NCBI RefSeq assembly: GCF_020723905.1
Contig: NZ_DYHZ01000006.1
Location: 62,001 to 126,000 of the forward strand
Length of the DNA: 64,000 bases
Source: Anaerolinea thermophila
Lineage (GTDB): Bacteria; Chloroflexota; Anaerolineae; Anaerolineales; Anaerolineaceae
Direction: 5' to 3'
The position numbers were made by a program, and so were the translations under genes. The notes beneath the pieces were generated by a model. The model saw only the letters and a list, made by a program, of their open reading frames with translations, ran no database searches and was not told where the DNA came from. Shown in pieces: positions 41,247-51,371 of the stretch (the first letter of the stretch is position 1; every line of letters begins with the position of its first letter).

Positions 41247-42734
41247 ATGAATACTGCTGATTATTTACTTGAACGGGGAAGAGATAATGATGTCGCTCTG
41301 GTTCTTCCAGAACACCGGTATACCTACGCTGACATTCGCCAGGGCAGTTCCCGCGTTCTGGCGGCATTGCTTCAATGCGGAGTACAACCGGGCGATCGGG
41401 TGGCAATACTGGGAGCCAATTCGTTTTTCTGGGTTTGTTCCTACCTGGCAATTTTGAAAAGTGGCGCAATTGCAGTCCCCCTTGCCACTACCCATACTCC
41501 TGAAGAAACTCAAAAATTCATAGCGTTTACTGGAACCCGAATAGTGCTTGCTGAAAAGCGCCTGTATCCAAAATTTCTTGCTTCTTTAGACGGACAAATC
41601 GGCACACTTTTCGAGGATATTCTTTCATCTTCCCAATCCGTTTGGGATGTACCTGACCTTCATTTCAACCTCGATCAGGATGCCGCTTTGATGTCCACAT
41701 CTGGCACTACTGCGCGTCCCCGTGCCGTCAGAGTAACCCACAGGAATATTCAAGCCAACACCAATTCAATTATTGAATACCTTGAACTGGATTCATCGGA
41801 ACGAATGATGGCAGTGCTCCCCTTTTACTACTGTTTTGGGACCTCCCTGCTCCATACCCATTTGAGGGTGGGTGCCTCTCTGGTCTGCGGTGGGTCATTC
41901 ACCTATCCAGAAACAGTGCTGGACTTGATGGAAGCAACCCAATGCACGGGATTTGCCGGAGTACCTGCCATTTATCAGACTCTTCTGCGTAATTCCAGTT
42001 TTCCGCGAAGAAAATGGACCTATTTGCGAAAACTCCAGCAAGCCGGAGGAAAACTGCAAAACATCTTGATACAAGAATTGATGCACGCCGTGCCTCACGC
42101 CAAAATTTTTGTCATGTATGGGCAGACTGAAGCCACAGCCCGATTGTCCTATCTTCCCCCCGATTTATTACCTCATAAACTTGGCTCTATTGGCAAAGGT
42201 ATTCCAGGGGTAACCCTGCGTGTCCTGAACGAGGAGGGTAAACCGGTAAAACCGGATGAGGTTGGAGAAATTTATGCGCGAGGCGATAATATCTGCCCGG
42301 GTTACTGGGATGATCCCGAAGCCACCGCAGAAAAATTTGTCAACGGAGAATTGAAAACAGGTGACTTGGCAACAGTAGATGCCGATGGCTTTTTTTACAT
42401 TGTGGATCGGAAAGCCGATTTCATCAAAACTTACGGGTATCGGGTCTCCAGCCAGCAAGTTGAAGCGGTGTTGATGGAAATTCCCGATCTGGTTGCCGCC
42501 GCAGTGATTGGCGAACCAGACCTTGTTCGTGGAGAAGCCATTTTAGCCTTTGTGGTTCTCCGGGATGGTGCCACGTTAAACGAAAAAGAGATTCTAACCC
42601 ACTGCGCAAAACGGCTACCCAATTACATGGTGCCCAGGGATGTGTATTTCGTGCCAGTCCTCCCAACCAATGCACATGGAAAAGTGGTTAAAACCGAGTT
42701 GCGTAAACAAATTAGTCGAAAAGAGACGCTGTAA
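41247..42734 (+). CDS. AMP-dependent synthetase/ligase, variant P-loop
   Basis: ALMSTSGTTARPRAVRVTHRNI; MYGQTEATARLSYLPP; GEIYARGDNICPGYWDDPEAT. Confidence 0.88.
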   Translation: MNTADYLLERGRDNDVALVLPEHRYTYADIRQGSSRVLAALLQCGVQPGDRVAILGANSFFWVCSYLAILKSGAIAVPLATTHTPEETQKFIAFTGTRIVLAEKRLYPKFLASLDGQIGTLFEDILSSSQSVWDVPDLHFNLDQDAALMSTSGTTARPRAVRVTHRNIQANTNSIIEYLELDSSERMMAVLPFYYCFGTSLLHTHLRVGASLVCGGSFTYPETVLDLMEATQCTGFAGVPAIYQTLLRNSSFPRRKWTYLRKLQQAGGKLQNILIQELMHAVPHAKIFVMYGQTEATARLSYLPPDLLPHKLGSIGKGIPGVTLRVLNEEGKPVKPDEVGEIYARGDNICPGYWDDPEATAEKFVNGELKTGDLATVDADGFFYIVDRKADFIKTYGYRVSSQQVEAVLMEIPDLVAAAVIGEPDLVRGEAILAFVVLRDGATLNEKEILTHCAKRLPNYMVPRDVYFVPVLPTNAHGKVVKTELRKQISRKETL

Positions 42735-44716
42735 TGTGTGGAATTGCCGGGGTCATTGCTTCTAACCCGAGCCCCCCTGTTCAACAGGATGTCCTGTTGG
42801 GGATGATTTCCATGATTAGCCATCGGGGACCGGATGAGTTTGGGTTGTACCTGAATAAACAGGTGGGGATGGGCAGTGCCCGGCTCAGCATTATTGACCT
42901 TAGTGGAGGGCAGCAGCCCATATCCAACGAAGACCAGTCCTTATGGATTGTGTACAACGGAGAGGTATTTAATTACCCGGAGTTGCGCGGACGTTTACAA
43001 GCCCTGGGACATACCTTTACCACCCGCACAGATACAGAAGTCATTCTGCACCTGTACGAGGAATATGGAGCGGACTGTCTGAACCTTTTGAACGGGCAAT
43101 TTGCCATTGCAATCTGGGACGAAAGGAATCGGTCTTTGTTTCTGGCACGGGACCGCCTGGGAATTCGCCCGCTGTATTACACCCAAACCCCTCAAGCCTT
43201 TGTGTTTGGCTCAGAAATGAAGAGCATTCTTGCATACCCCGGGATCAATGCTGAAATCAACCGGGATGCTCTTGTAGAGACATTTGTCTTCTGGAGTCCT
43301 CAACCGCCCCTCTCCACCTTTTCCAATATCTTCCAGATCCCGCCAGGGCATTTTCTTTTATACCAGGATGAAAAAATCCATCTTCAGCCTTACTGGAGTC
43401 TGAACTTCTCTGACAGAGACGAACCTCAGATTCCCATGAAAGTGGCTCTGGAAGAATTGCAACGCCTTTTGCTCGATGCCACCCTGATTCGTTTACGTGC
43501 AGATGTCCCGGTTGGAGCCTATCTCTCTGGAGGATTGGATTCCTCCCTCACCACCGCCCTGATTCGAAAATACTCTCAAAGCCGGCTTGAAACGTTCTCA
43601 ATTGCGTTCTCGGATCCCCAGTATGATGAGAGTGCGTTCCAAAAGAAAATGGCAGAAACCCTGGGAACGCATCACCATGTAGTCTATACCACTTACGAAG
43701 ATATTGGGCGAAAATTTCCAGAGGTGCTCTGGCACACCGAAACCCCCATCCTCCGAACTGCTCCCGTTCCCATGTACCTGCTTTCAGATCTGGTGCATCA
43801 ACATGGTTTTAAAGTGGTCATCACAGGAGAAGGAGCCGATGAACTCTTTGGCGGATATGACATTTTCAAAGAAATGATCATTCGCCGCTTTTGGGCGCGC
43901 AACCCGGAATCCACCCTGAGACCCAGATTACTGGGTACGCTCTACCCGGAAATTGCCGGACTTTCAGACTCCGCGAGAAATTTTTTCATGGCGTTTTTCA
44001 AGATGGACTTAACCGCGACCCAATCGCCTTATTATTCCCACATGATTCGATGGAAGAACGGGATGCGGCTTTTGCGATTCCTTCAACCTCAACCCGCCCA
44101 GGAATGGGTGTCACTGGCTCAACGCCTGCCTTTACCGGCAAGGTTCGATTCCTGGAACGCACTTTCAAAAGCCCAGTATCTGGAAATTACCACCTTTCTT
44201 TCTTCCTATCTGCTCTCATCCCAGGGCGATCGAGTAGCCATGGCGCATTCTGTAGAAGGCAGGTTTCCCTTCCTGGATTATCGAGTGGTTGAGTTTGCCA
44301 ATCAATTGCCCGCGGAATGGAAGTTATATGGATTGACAGAGAAATGGATTTTACGGCAAATTGCCCGTAACCTGTTGCCTGAGGAGATCTGGAAAAGGCG
44401 AAAGAAACCCTATCGCGCTCCCATCCATAAAAGTTTTTATCATCCCAACCCGCCAGATTACGTAACCGAGATAACCTCCCCCGAGTTCTTAGAGGAAACC
44501 AGCCTGTTTAATCCTCTGGCAGTAAACCAGTTATTTCAGAAAGCCTCTCGTGGGATTCCTCTCAGCGAAGTGGAAGACATGGCAATCGCCGGTATCCTTT
44601 CCACCCAATTGATTTACAGGCAATTTATTCAACATTTTCCTTCACCCCAAAGGAATCAGTTGCCATTAAACAAAATTAAAGTCATTCGCAGAAATTCAGA
44701 AGGGACTATTTTATGA
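42734..44716 (+). CDS. asnB: Asparagine synthase (glutamine-hydrolysing) family
   Basis: Met-Cys-Gly N-terminus MCGIAGVI; SHRGPDEFG; VPVGAYLSGGLDSSLTTALI. Confidence 0.92.
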   Translation: MCGIAGVIASNPSPPVQQDVLLGMISMISHRGPDEFGLYLNKQVGMGSARLSIIDLSGGQQPISNEDQSLWIVYNGEVFNYPELRGRLQALGHTFTTRTDTEVILHLYEEYGADCLNLLNGQFAIAIWDERNRSLFLARDRLGIRPLYYTQTPQAFVFGSEMKSILAYPGINAEINRDALVETFVFWSPQPPLSTFSNIFQIPPGHFLLYQDEKIHLQPYWSLNFSDRDEPQIPMKVALEELQRLLLDATLIRLRADVPVGAYLSGGLDSSLTTALIRKYSQSRLETFSIAFSDPQYDESAFQKKMAETLGTHHHVVYTTYEDIGRKFPEVLWHTETPILRTAPVPMYLLSDLVHQHGFKVVITGEGADELFGGYDIFKEMIIRRFWARNPESTLRPRLLGTLYPEIAGLSDSARNFFMAFFKMDLTATQSPYYSHMIRWKNGMRLLRFLQPQPAQEWVSLAQRLPLPARFDSWNALSKAQYLEITTFLSSYLLSSQGDRVAMAHSVEGRFPFLDYRVVEFANQLPAEWKLYGLTEKWILRQIARNLLPEEIWKRRKKPYRAPIHKSFYHPNPPDYVTEITSPEFLEETSLFNPLAVNQLFQKASRGIPLSEVEDMAIAGILSTQLIYRQFIQHFPSPQRNQLPLNKIKVIRRNSEGTIL

Positions 44717-45696
44717 ACCACGAAACCATGAAAGCATTTAGCCGACAGACACTGGATCTGGACGTTCCAATAGAAGTGGAACGAATCACCAAATTTTTAA
44801 AAGAAGAGGTTCTTCACCGATTAAGAAAACAGGGAGCCGTGGTGGGCATTTCCGGCGGGATCGACTCCTCGGTGGTGTTAGCCCTGTGTGTTCGGGCTTT
44901 TGGAGCCCAACGCGTGGTTGGAATTCTGCTGCCTGAAAAGGAATCCAGCCCGGAAAGCACAGAACTGGCTCACACACTGGCAAGACAGTTTGGAGTACAA
45001 ACGGTGACCGAGGATATATCTCCTGCACTCGAGGGCTTTGGGTGTTATCGCCGCAGAGATGAAGCCATTCAAAGAATCTTTCCTGATTTTGAGCCAAATT
45101 GGAAGTCTAAGATTGTCCTGCCCGGAAATCTACTGAAAGAAGATCGATTGAATGTGTTTTCCCTCACTGTCATCAAGCCTGATGGCACTGAGTTAACCAA
45201 ACGCTTACCGCTGCAGGAATATGCTCAAATCGTTTCGGCTTCTAATTTCAAACAAAGAACGCGGATGGCATTGCTTTATTACCACGCCGAACTGCGCAAT
45301 TATGCAGTCATTGGAACGCCAAATAAAAATGAGCATGACCTGGGATTTTTTGTCAAGTATGGAGATGGTGGTTCGGATGTGAACCCCATCGCACATCTCT
45401 ATAAAACTCAGGTTTATCAACTTGCCCGATATCTGGACATTCCCATAGAAATTCAGGAACGCACCCCAACCACCGACACATACCCGGCTGGGAGTACTCA
45501 GGAAGAATTCTTCTATCGCATTCCTTTCCACTTGCTGGACTTGATCTGGGCTGGGTACGAAAAACAGGTGCCGGTAAAAGAGATTGCCGAAGCGGCAGAA
45601 CTGACCGAAGAACAGGTTAACCGAGTCATTGCCGATATCGAACGTAAAAAACGCGCTACCCAATACCTGCGGGCTCACCCCGCCCAACTCGAGTAA
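44713..45696 (+). CDS. nadE: NAD+ synthase-like (ammonia-dependent type, no glutaminase domain)
   Basis: VVGISGGIDSSVVLALC PP-loop; VIGTPNKNEHDLGFFVKYGDGGSDVNPIAHLYKTQVYQLA. Confidence 0.87.
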   Translation: MNHETMKAFSRQTLDLDVPIEVERITKFLKEEVLHRLRKQGAVVGISGGIDSSVVLALCVRAFGAQRVVGILLPEKESSPESTELAHTLARQFGVQTVTEDISPALEGFGCYRRRDEAIQRIFPDFEPNWKSKIVLPGNLLKEDRLNVFSLTVIKPDGTELTKRLPLQEYAQIVSASNFKQRTRMALLYYHAELRNYAVIGTPNKNEHDLGFFVKYGDGGSDVNPIAHLYKTQVYQLARYLDIPIEIQERTPTTDTYPAGSTQEEFFYRIPFHLLDLIWAGYEKQVPVKEIAEAAELTEEQVNRVIADIERKKRATQYLRAHPAQLE

Positions 45697-45701
45697 ACCA
45701 T

Positions 45702-48506
45702 ATGAAACCTCAAAAGCATTTACTTTCACTCTATATACTTCTTGTCTTCATTCTGTTTTCAGGATGGATACCAGATATCTCTCCGGTGATGGCACAAAGC
45801 CGGGTCAACCGCTGGGAAATACCTCAGAACATCTCCAAATCCGGTGAAAGTTTGAATCCCATCCTGGGTGCCGATACAAACGGAGATCTCCATGTCTTCT
45901 GGGCAGATCCCCGTTCGGGGGTTTACTATGCCTACACTACCTCAGAAGGCTGGACTTCACCTAAGAAAGCCAGTTTTCCCATCCCTCGAGAGGTGATGAC
46001 TTCCAATCTGATGTTTCAACATGCCAGCCCAAGACTGGCGCGCAGTATTGGAACTCGTATGTATCTCTTCTGGAAGGATGAAAATTTTTTGGTGTTTAAC
46101 ATTGGCAATGTGAGTGCAGCGGATAAATTATCTTCCTGGTCAGCCACACGCCTGATTGCCCGCTTTGTGACCCATTATGACGTGCAAGTGGATGAGGATG
46201 GTATCGTGCACCTGGCATACCTGCAAGCCGAAGATTATGCCAACACGCCAGCAGGTATTTACTATACGCAATCATTAGACTTTGGGGGAACATGGTCACA
46301 ACCCATTTTGATTTCTGCTTCCAATTATTTTCGCAGTTTATTGCCGGTTATCCGTACCGGACTGGAACCTCCCCAACCTATCACCAATTCTGTGAACCTC
46401 TCGATTGCCCGCGTTGGGGAGCAGAAAATCGTATATCTGACATTTGACCAACAACCCAGAAAAAAAGTCTGGGTGGCTCAATCAACGGATGGCGGAAGAG
46501 GATGGAGCACACCGATGGAAGTTGATACGGCAAGCAGTTCAGGGGGGATTGCTTATCCAGAAAATATCCATGTGGCTTCCCAAGGCGAGAATGCCGTCCT
46601 GGTATGGCAGGTGAGGCAATCTGAAACGGTTTGCTTTACCTATTTCAAACAGACCGACGATGCAGGAAAAACATGGAGTAGCAATCAACGGTTGAACACC
46701 CCCTTCCTGACCTGTTCAGAAAAAATAGAAGTTCTGGAAGAACCCGATTCTTTACCCCTGATCTCTTTTTACACCCAAAAATTACTTTACTTTACAACAT
46801 GGGATGGAACACAGTGGAGTGAAATCATCAACGAGCCGAACGCTTTAAGTTTTACCGATCCAGAAACTTCTACCGGTGTTTCTTTAAACCTGTTTGATCT
46901 GATTGCCAGAACGCCCGGAGAAGTGGCACTTGCAGGCATTGACCTCAATGCCAACCATGATGTCTGGGTAAGGACGGGGGGTTTGAAAGATATTTCTTCC
47001 TGGCTACCGCAAAACCCGGGATGGAAGCCTTCTCAAATTCTTCAAACCACAGACAGCACGATTACCGATTTACAAATTATCGAAGATCAGCAAAAACGCT
47101 GGCATGCTTTCTGGCTTCAGGATGAGATTCTGGACATTCCTCCCGGCACACTGGTCAAACCATCAGCCAGAAGAATTGCCTATTATTCCTATCTCGAGGA
47201 CACACGCTGGAGTCTGCCTGTATCAATGTTTACCCCATCCTCAAACACAGCTCGTACCACTTCAAGAGAGGATGAACAGATTGCCCGATTAGCGGTGACC
47301 GTAGATGCAGAAAATCGTTTCTTCACCATCTGGAAAAATCAGATGGGCGGAGAAGTATTTTTCAGCTGGTGTGCAGGAAAGGCTCCCCTTTCCGTATTAG
47401 ACTGGTCTCCCCCACGCGTAGTGTACTCTATCCCTGTTGAAGCCACGGATCTATCCATTCAGATGGCTCCAGATCATTCCATCCAAATCCTTTACGCCAT
47501 CCCCATTAACGAAAACCGCGGGGTTTTCCTGGTTGAGTCAGGAGACATGGGAAAAACCTGGTCAGTGCCTTTGAGTATCCTCAATGGATCCACAAAAGGT
47601 TGGGATATTGTCTCTAAACCGGTACTGGTGTATGGTTCTGACGGCAGTTACCATGTCAGCGCAATCAATCAAACCGTTCTGGAAGGGAACCCGGCAAAAG
47701 GACTTTACGAAACCCACTCCTTCGACCAGGGAATCTCCTGGACAGAGCCGGAAAAAGTGTCATCCAATACCATTTTATGGCACACACTACTCCCCTACGG
47801 AAATAATCTTCATCGGCTCTGGGCAGAAAAAGACACCAGCGACAATGGCACTATCCTGCTCCACCAGATTTCTCAAGATGCCGGTCGCTCATATGGACGG
47901 GTTACACGCATCACAGAATGGAACAGTTCCTCTGCCGCCATTCAAGCCACGCTGGATGAAGCCGGTCAAGTCCATCTGGTATTCCTCAATCCACAGCCCT
48001 TAGGGAATGAGGAATTAAGATACATGGTGTGGAATGCTTCAGGTTGGGATGAGATTGATGCCCTCGATTTCGGTATCATTCAGGAAAAGAATCAGGACAT
48101 CCCGATTGATTTTAAAGTGCGAGAGGACGGGGTAGCAGGAGTTCTTCTGGGATTACCTCTTTACAACCCTGAGCAACAAAAAAGTATGACTACCCTTCTG
48201 GGGAGTTATCGGAAAGTTGACATTCCCTCTATCCCTATTCTGCCGACGACAGTCCCGATTACCCCTTCATTGCCTGCGCCTACTCCGACTCCGCTTGCTT
48301 TACTCACCATTGTTCCGACGTCCACACCGCCTCCTCCGGTTGAAACATCAACCTTAAATCCGAATACGCCTGTTCCGGGTTTAACGTCCCACAATACATA
48401 TCTGATGATTGGAGGAGCATTCTCTGGACTTCTCATTCTTGTCGTTCTGGTGATCGCCAGATTTCGCCGGTTAAACAAGGATAAACAGAATTCCAAAAAT
48501 AAGTGA
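45702..48506 (+). CDS. Secreted Asp-box (BNR) repeat protein with Pro/Thr-rich stalk and C-terminal TM
   Basis: STDGGRGWSTP, TDDAGKTWSSN, SGDMGKTWSVP, SFDQGISWTEP; C-terminal TM and basic tail. Confidence 0.8.
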   Translation: MKPQKHLLSLYILLVFILFSGWIPDISPVMAQSRVNRWEIPQNISKSGESLNPILGADTNGDLHVFWADPRSGVYYAYTTSEGWTSPKKASFPIPREVMTSNLMFQHASPRLARSIGTRMYLFWKDENFLVFNIGNVSAADKLSSWSATRLIARFVTHYDVQVDEDGIVHLAYLQAEDYANTPAGIYYTQSLDFGGTWSQPILISASNYFRSLLPVIRTGLEPPQPITNSVNLSIARVGEQKIVYLTFDQQPRKKVWVAQSTDGGRGWSTPMEVDTASSSGGIAYPENIHVASQGENAVLVWQVRQSETVCFTYFKQTDDAGKTWSSNQRLNTPFLTCSEKIEVLEEPDSLPLISFYTQKLLYFTTWDGTQWSEIINEPNALSFTDPETSTGVSLNLFDLIARTPGEVALAGIDLNANHDVWVRTGGLKDISSWLPQNPGWKPSQILQTTDSTITDLQIIEDQQKRWHAFWLQDEILDIPPGTLVKPSARRIAYYSYLEDTRWSLPVSMFTPSSNTARTTSREDEQIARLAVTVDAENRFFTIWKNQMGGEVFFSWCAGKAPLSVLDWSPPRVVYSIPVEATDLSIQMAPDHSIQILYAIPINENRGVFLVESGDMGKTWSVPLSILNGSTKGWDIVSKPVLVYGSDGSYHVSAINQTVLEGNPAKGLYETHSFDQGISWTEPEKVSSNTILWHTLLPYGNNLHRLWAEKDTSDNGTILLHQISQDAGRSYGRVTRITEWNSSSAAIQATLDEAGQVHLVFLNPQPLGNEELRYMVWNASGWDEIDALDFGIIQEKNQDIPIDFKVREDGVAGVLLGLPLYNPEQQKSMTTLLGSYRKVDIPSIPILPTTVPITPSLPAPTPTPLALLTIVPTSTPPPPVETSTLNPNTPVPGLTSHNTYLMIGGAFSGLLILVVLVIARFRRLNKDKQNSKNK

Positions 48507-48604
48507 AATTCTTCTCAAGGTAAAACCCATCCGCTACATATAATGAGGGTGATGGCGTTTTATGAAGTTTACTGGTGGTTTTCATTTTGATTAACAGAAA
48601 TCTA

Positions 48605-49909
48605 ATGAATAGACGACATTTTCTGAAAAAACTGACCTCTCTTTCTCTTTTCCCCTTGTTTCAGGCATTAGGGCTGATCACACTGGCTGGAGGAAATACA
48701 TCCTGTCAGCCTCAGGGTATAGAACCCGCCCGAGTAGATTCCCTCCCCCAGGACACTTCTATCCCTACACCTTTTCCAACTTCCTCACCACCCCCACCTC
48801 CCCTCGCCGTAACGCCAACACCTGTGCAAGTCATCACTGTGGAGGCTACCGTAACCCCTCCCCCGCCTGTCAAAGCCGATTTCGGGCGTCATGTCATTCA
48901 TGTACACAATTCAAAAGCCACTCACTGGAACAGCCAGAAACGTTACTGGGAATATGTAGACCAGCAAGTGGTTAACCAGATGATGGAGAAAGGGATCACA
49001 GCATTGACAGAAACCTCCACTCTGGAAGATGCCTGGAGAACATTACTTCCCGGTTATCAACCTGGAGATGCCATTGCCATCAAGTTGAATTTCAATAACA
49101 CAATCTGGGAAAACTGCAACGAGGAAAGCGGACAAATCAACGCCCTGCCGCAGCCGGTGAATGCAGTGATTGCAGGGTTGAAATCCATTGGCGTTGAGGA
49201 AAAAGATATCTGGTTGTTCGATGGAGTGAACAGGATTATTCCCCAATACTTTGTAGCGGGAATTGCATATCCCAACGTCCGCTACTTCGATCGCTGTCAC
49301 GAACCGGTCACCTACGATTCGCAAGCCGAATCGGCATTTGTGGCTTTTCATCCCCCTGATGGAGTCCAGATGCCTACCCGCCAGAAAATCGCTGATCTTC
49401 TGCTACAGGCACGCTACCTGATCAATATGCCCATCCTCAAAAGCCATGGATGTTCCAGCATCACTTTGGGGTTTAAGAATCATTTGGGCAGCATTGATAA
49501 TCCCGGGGGACTCCACAGCCATATTTTCCTGGTTTCGGCATGCGGAGGCGGCTTCACCCCTCAGTACAGTCCTCTGGTTGATTTATTCCTGAATCCCAAT
49601 ATTCGGGACAAGACCATTTTGACCATCGGAGACGGGTTGTTTGGGGGAAAAGGCAGTGAGGATACATTCCCCTCCACCTGGTCTACTTTTGGGGGTTCAG
49701 TTCCCAACAGTCTGTTCTTTTCAACTGATCCCGTTGCCATTGACAGTGTAATGGCTGACTTCCTGCGCGCAGAACCTGGCGCAGGAGTTATGAGCAAGGC
49801 TGATGAATATCTGTTCTTTGCTGAACAGGCAGGACTTGGAAACGCAGAACGAGGCATTCCATGGGGTAAGGGCTATCAGGACATCCTTTACCAGAAAGTC
49901 GAAGGATAA
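48605..49909 (+). CDS. DUF362 domain protein with Tat-like/lipoprotein signal
   Basis: MNRRHFLKKLTSLSLF; ILKSHGCSSITLGFKNHLGSI; DPVAIDSVMADF; aligns with 54204..55484. Confidence 0.82.
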   Translation: MNRRHFLKKLTSLSLFPLFQALGLITLAGGNTSCQPQGIEPARVDSLPQDTSIPTPFPTSSPPPPPLAVTPTPVQVITVEATVTPPPPVKADFGRHVIHVHNSKATHWNSQKRYWEYVDQQVVNQMMEKGITALTETSTLEDAWRTLLPGYQPGDAIAIKLNFNNTIWENCNEESGQINALPQPVNAVIAGLKSIGVEEKDIWLFDGVNRIIPQYFVAGIAYPNVRYFDRCHEPVTYDSQAESAFVAFHPPDGVQMPTRQKIADLLLQARYLINMPILKSHGCSSITLGFKNHLGSIDNPGGLHSHIFLVSACGGGFTPQYSPLVDLFLNPNIRDKTILTIGDGLFGGKGSEDTFPSTWSTFGGSVPNSLFFSTDPVAIDSVMADFLRAEPGAGVMSKADEYLFFAEQAGLGNAERGIPWGKGYQDILYQKVEG

Positions 49910-49914
49910 ACAGA

Positions 49915-51363
49915 ATGAACAAACGTCCTCACCCCCGCATTCTCAGGTTCCTTGTGCTGGTAGTGCTTCTTGGTGGCACGACTTTCATCAGCGGGATGCC
50001 CGTTTCTGGCATGATTCCCCCTTCAGCCCTTTCTCAGATAGATCAACCCTCAGGTCCAGTGGATGAAGGCATCCATACCAGTCCAGAAGCCATTCCGACC
50101 AGCGAGTGGGCGCAGGTACAACGCGATCCTCAACACACCGGCTATTATCCGGATAATCTTGGAACCAGTTTCCAGATCGCCTGGCGGTATGCTTTCCAAC
50201 CCGAAAAAGTGTTTCCTCAAGTACAGGCAATTGTCTCTGGAGGCAGGGTATTCGTAGGAACAGAGATGGGGAATATGTATGCCATTAACGCCACAACCGG
50301 ACAACAGGTATGGAAGACAAACATCGGCTCCCCCATCTTGAACAGCGTGGCAGTAGATGGAGGCAGAGTCTTTTTTGGAGCACTGGATGGCGCCGTTTAT
50401 GCCCTCAACGCTGCAGATGGTTCACAGGTCTGGAAAAATCAACTGTCTGACTTTCAGGGATTCTCTACTGCACCTGTGGTGGCAGATGGGAAAGTTATGT
50501 TAGGCGGACGGAACGGTGTGTTCTACGCGCTGGACCCGAATAATGGACAGGTGTTATGGTCCTATTCTGTGGGAAGTCCCATTCTGCAAACCGCGGCATG
50601 GAACAACGGGAAGGTGTATTTTGGCGCAATGGATATGCGCGTATATGCCATTCAATCCGCCAATGGCGTACTGGCCTGGAAAAGCGCTCAACTTCCTGGA
50701 ATGGCATTTAAGGATTACTGGCCCGTGGTTCTTAATGGCATGGTTTACATTCGACCGATGGGTTACGGGTATGTAGGAATCAGCGACCCGCCCGCACCCA
50801 ATCAGGCGTTAGACGCCACGATTCAGCAAAACATTCTGGCAGATTACGCCGCCAACCCGCAAAATTACTCGCCAACCCTGTTTCGTCTGTACGAAACAAA
50901 CGGTCAACAGGCCCCCATGGTCATTCACTATCACTTCCAGACCATGAACGGAGCAACCCCGCCTCCATGTGTAGACCGAGATGGTTATCTCATCATGTCA
51001 TCATGGACACCACAGGGAGGCTATTCCTCCGGCTGGGCGCGTTTAAATCCTACCTCCCGAATCATGGTGGATGCCCTGGTAGAAACCGGCTCCAGTGAAG
51101 GTAGGGGCAATCAAGATGAAACCATGAATGTGACCTGTTCCCGTAATCTCATTCTAGCCATGCACATTCAGGAAGAGAACGCCAATTTCACAGGCTATTT
51201 CAACCTGGATACTCGTCAATGGACTCAGATCCCCGCTGGGGCAACCAATCGTCAAATGCAAAACAACACCCAGGGGGGTGGCGGAAATCCTGCGTCAATT
51301 GCGAATGGATGGGTGTACCACATAACCTATTACGAACTGGTGGCACGGCGCACCCAGCCATAA
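49915..51363 (+). CDS. Secreted PQQ-like beta-propeller repeat protein
   Basis: Repeats: MYAINATTGQQVWKTNIGSPI, VYALNAADGSQVWKNQ, FYALDPNNGQVLWSYSVGSPI, VYAIQSANGVLAWKS. Confidence 0.87.
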   Translation: MNKRPHPRILRFLVLVVLLGGTTFISGMPVSGMIPPSALSQIDQPSGPVDEGIHTSPEAIPTSEWAQVQRDPQHTGYYPDNLGTSFQIAWRYAFQPEKVFPQVQAIVSGGRVFVGTEMGNMYAINATTGQQVWKTNIGSPILNSVAVDGGRVFFGALDGAVYALNAADGSQVWKNQLSDFQGFSTAPVVADGKVMLGGRNGVFYALDPNNGQVLWSYSVGSPILQTAAWNNGKVYFGAMDMRVYAIQSANGVLAWKSAQLPGMAFKDYWPVVLNGMVYIRPMGYGYVGISDPPAPNQALDATIQQNILADYAANPQNYSPTLFRLYETNGQQAPMVIHYHFQTMNGATPPPCVDRDGYLIMSSWTPQGGYSSGWARLNPTSRIMVDALVETGSSEGRGNQDETMNVTCSRNLILAMHIQEENANFTGYFNLDTRQWTQIPAGATNRQMQNNTQGGGGNPASIANGWVYHITYYELVARRTQP

Positions 51364-51371
51364 GGACCCTT

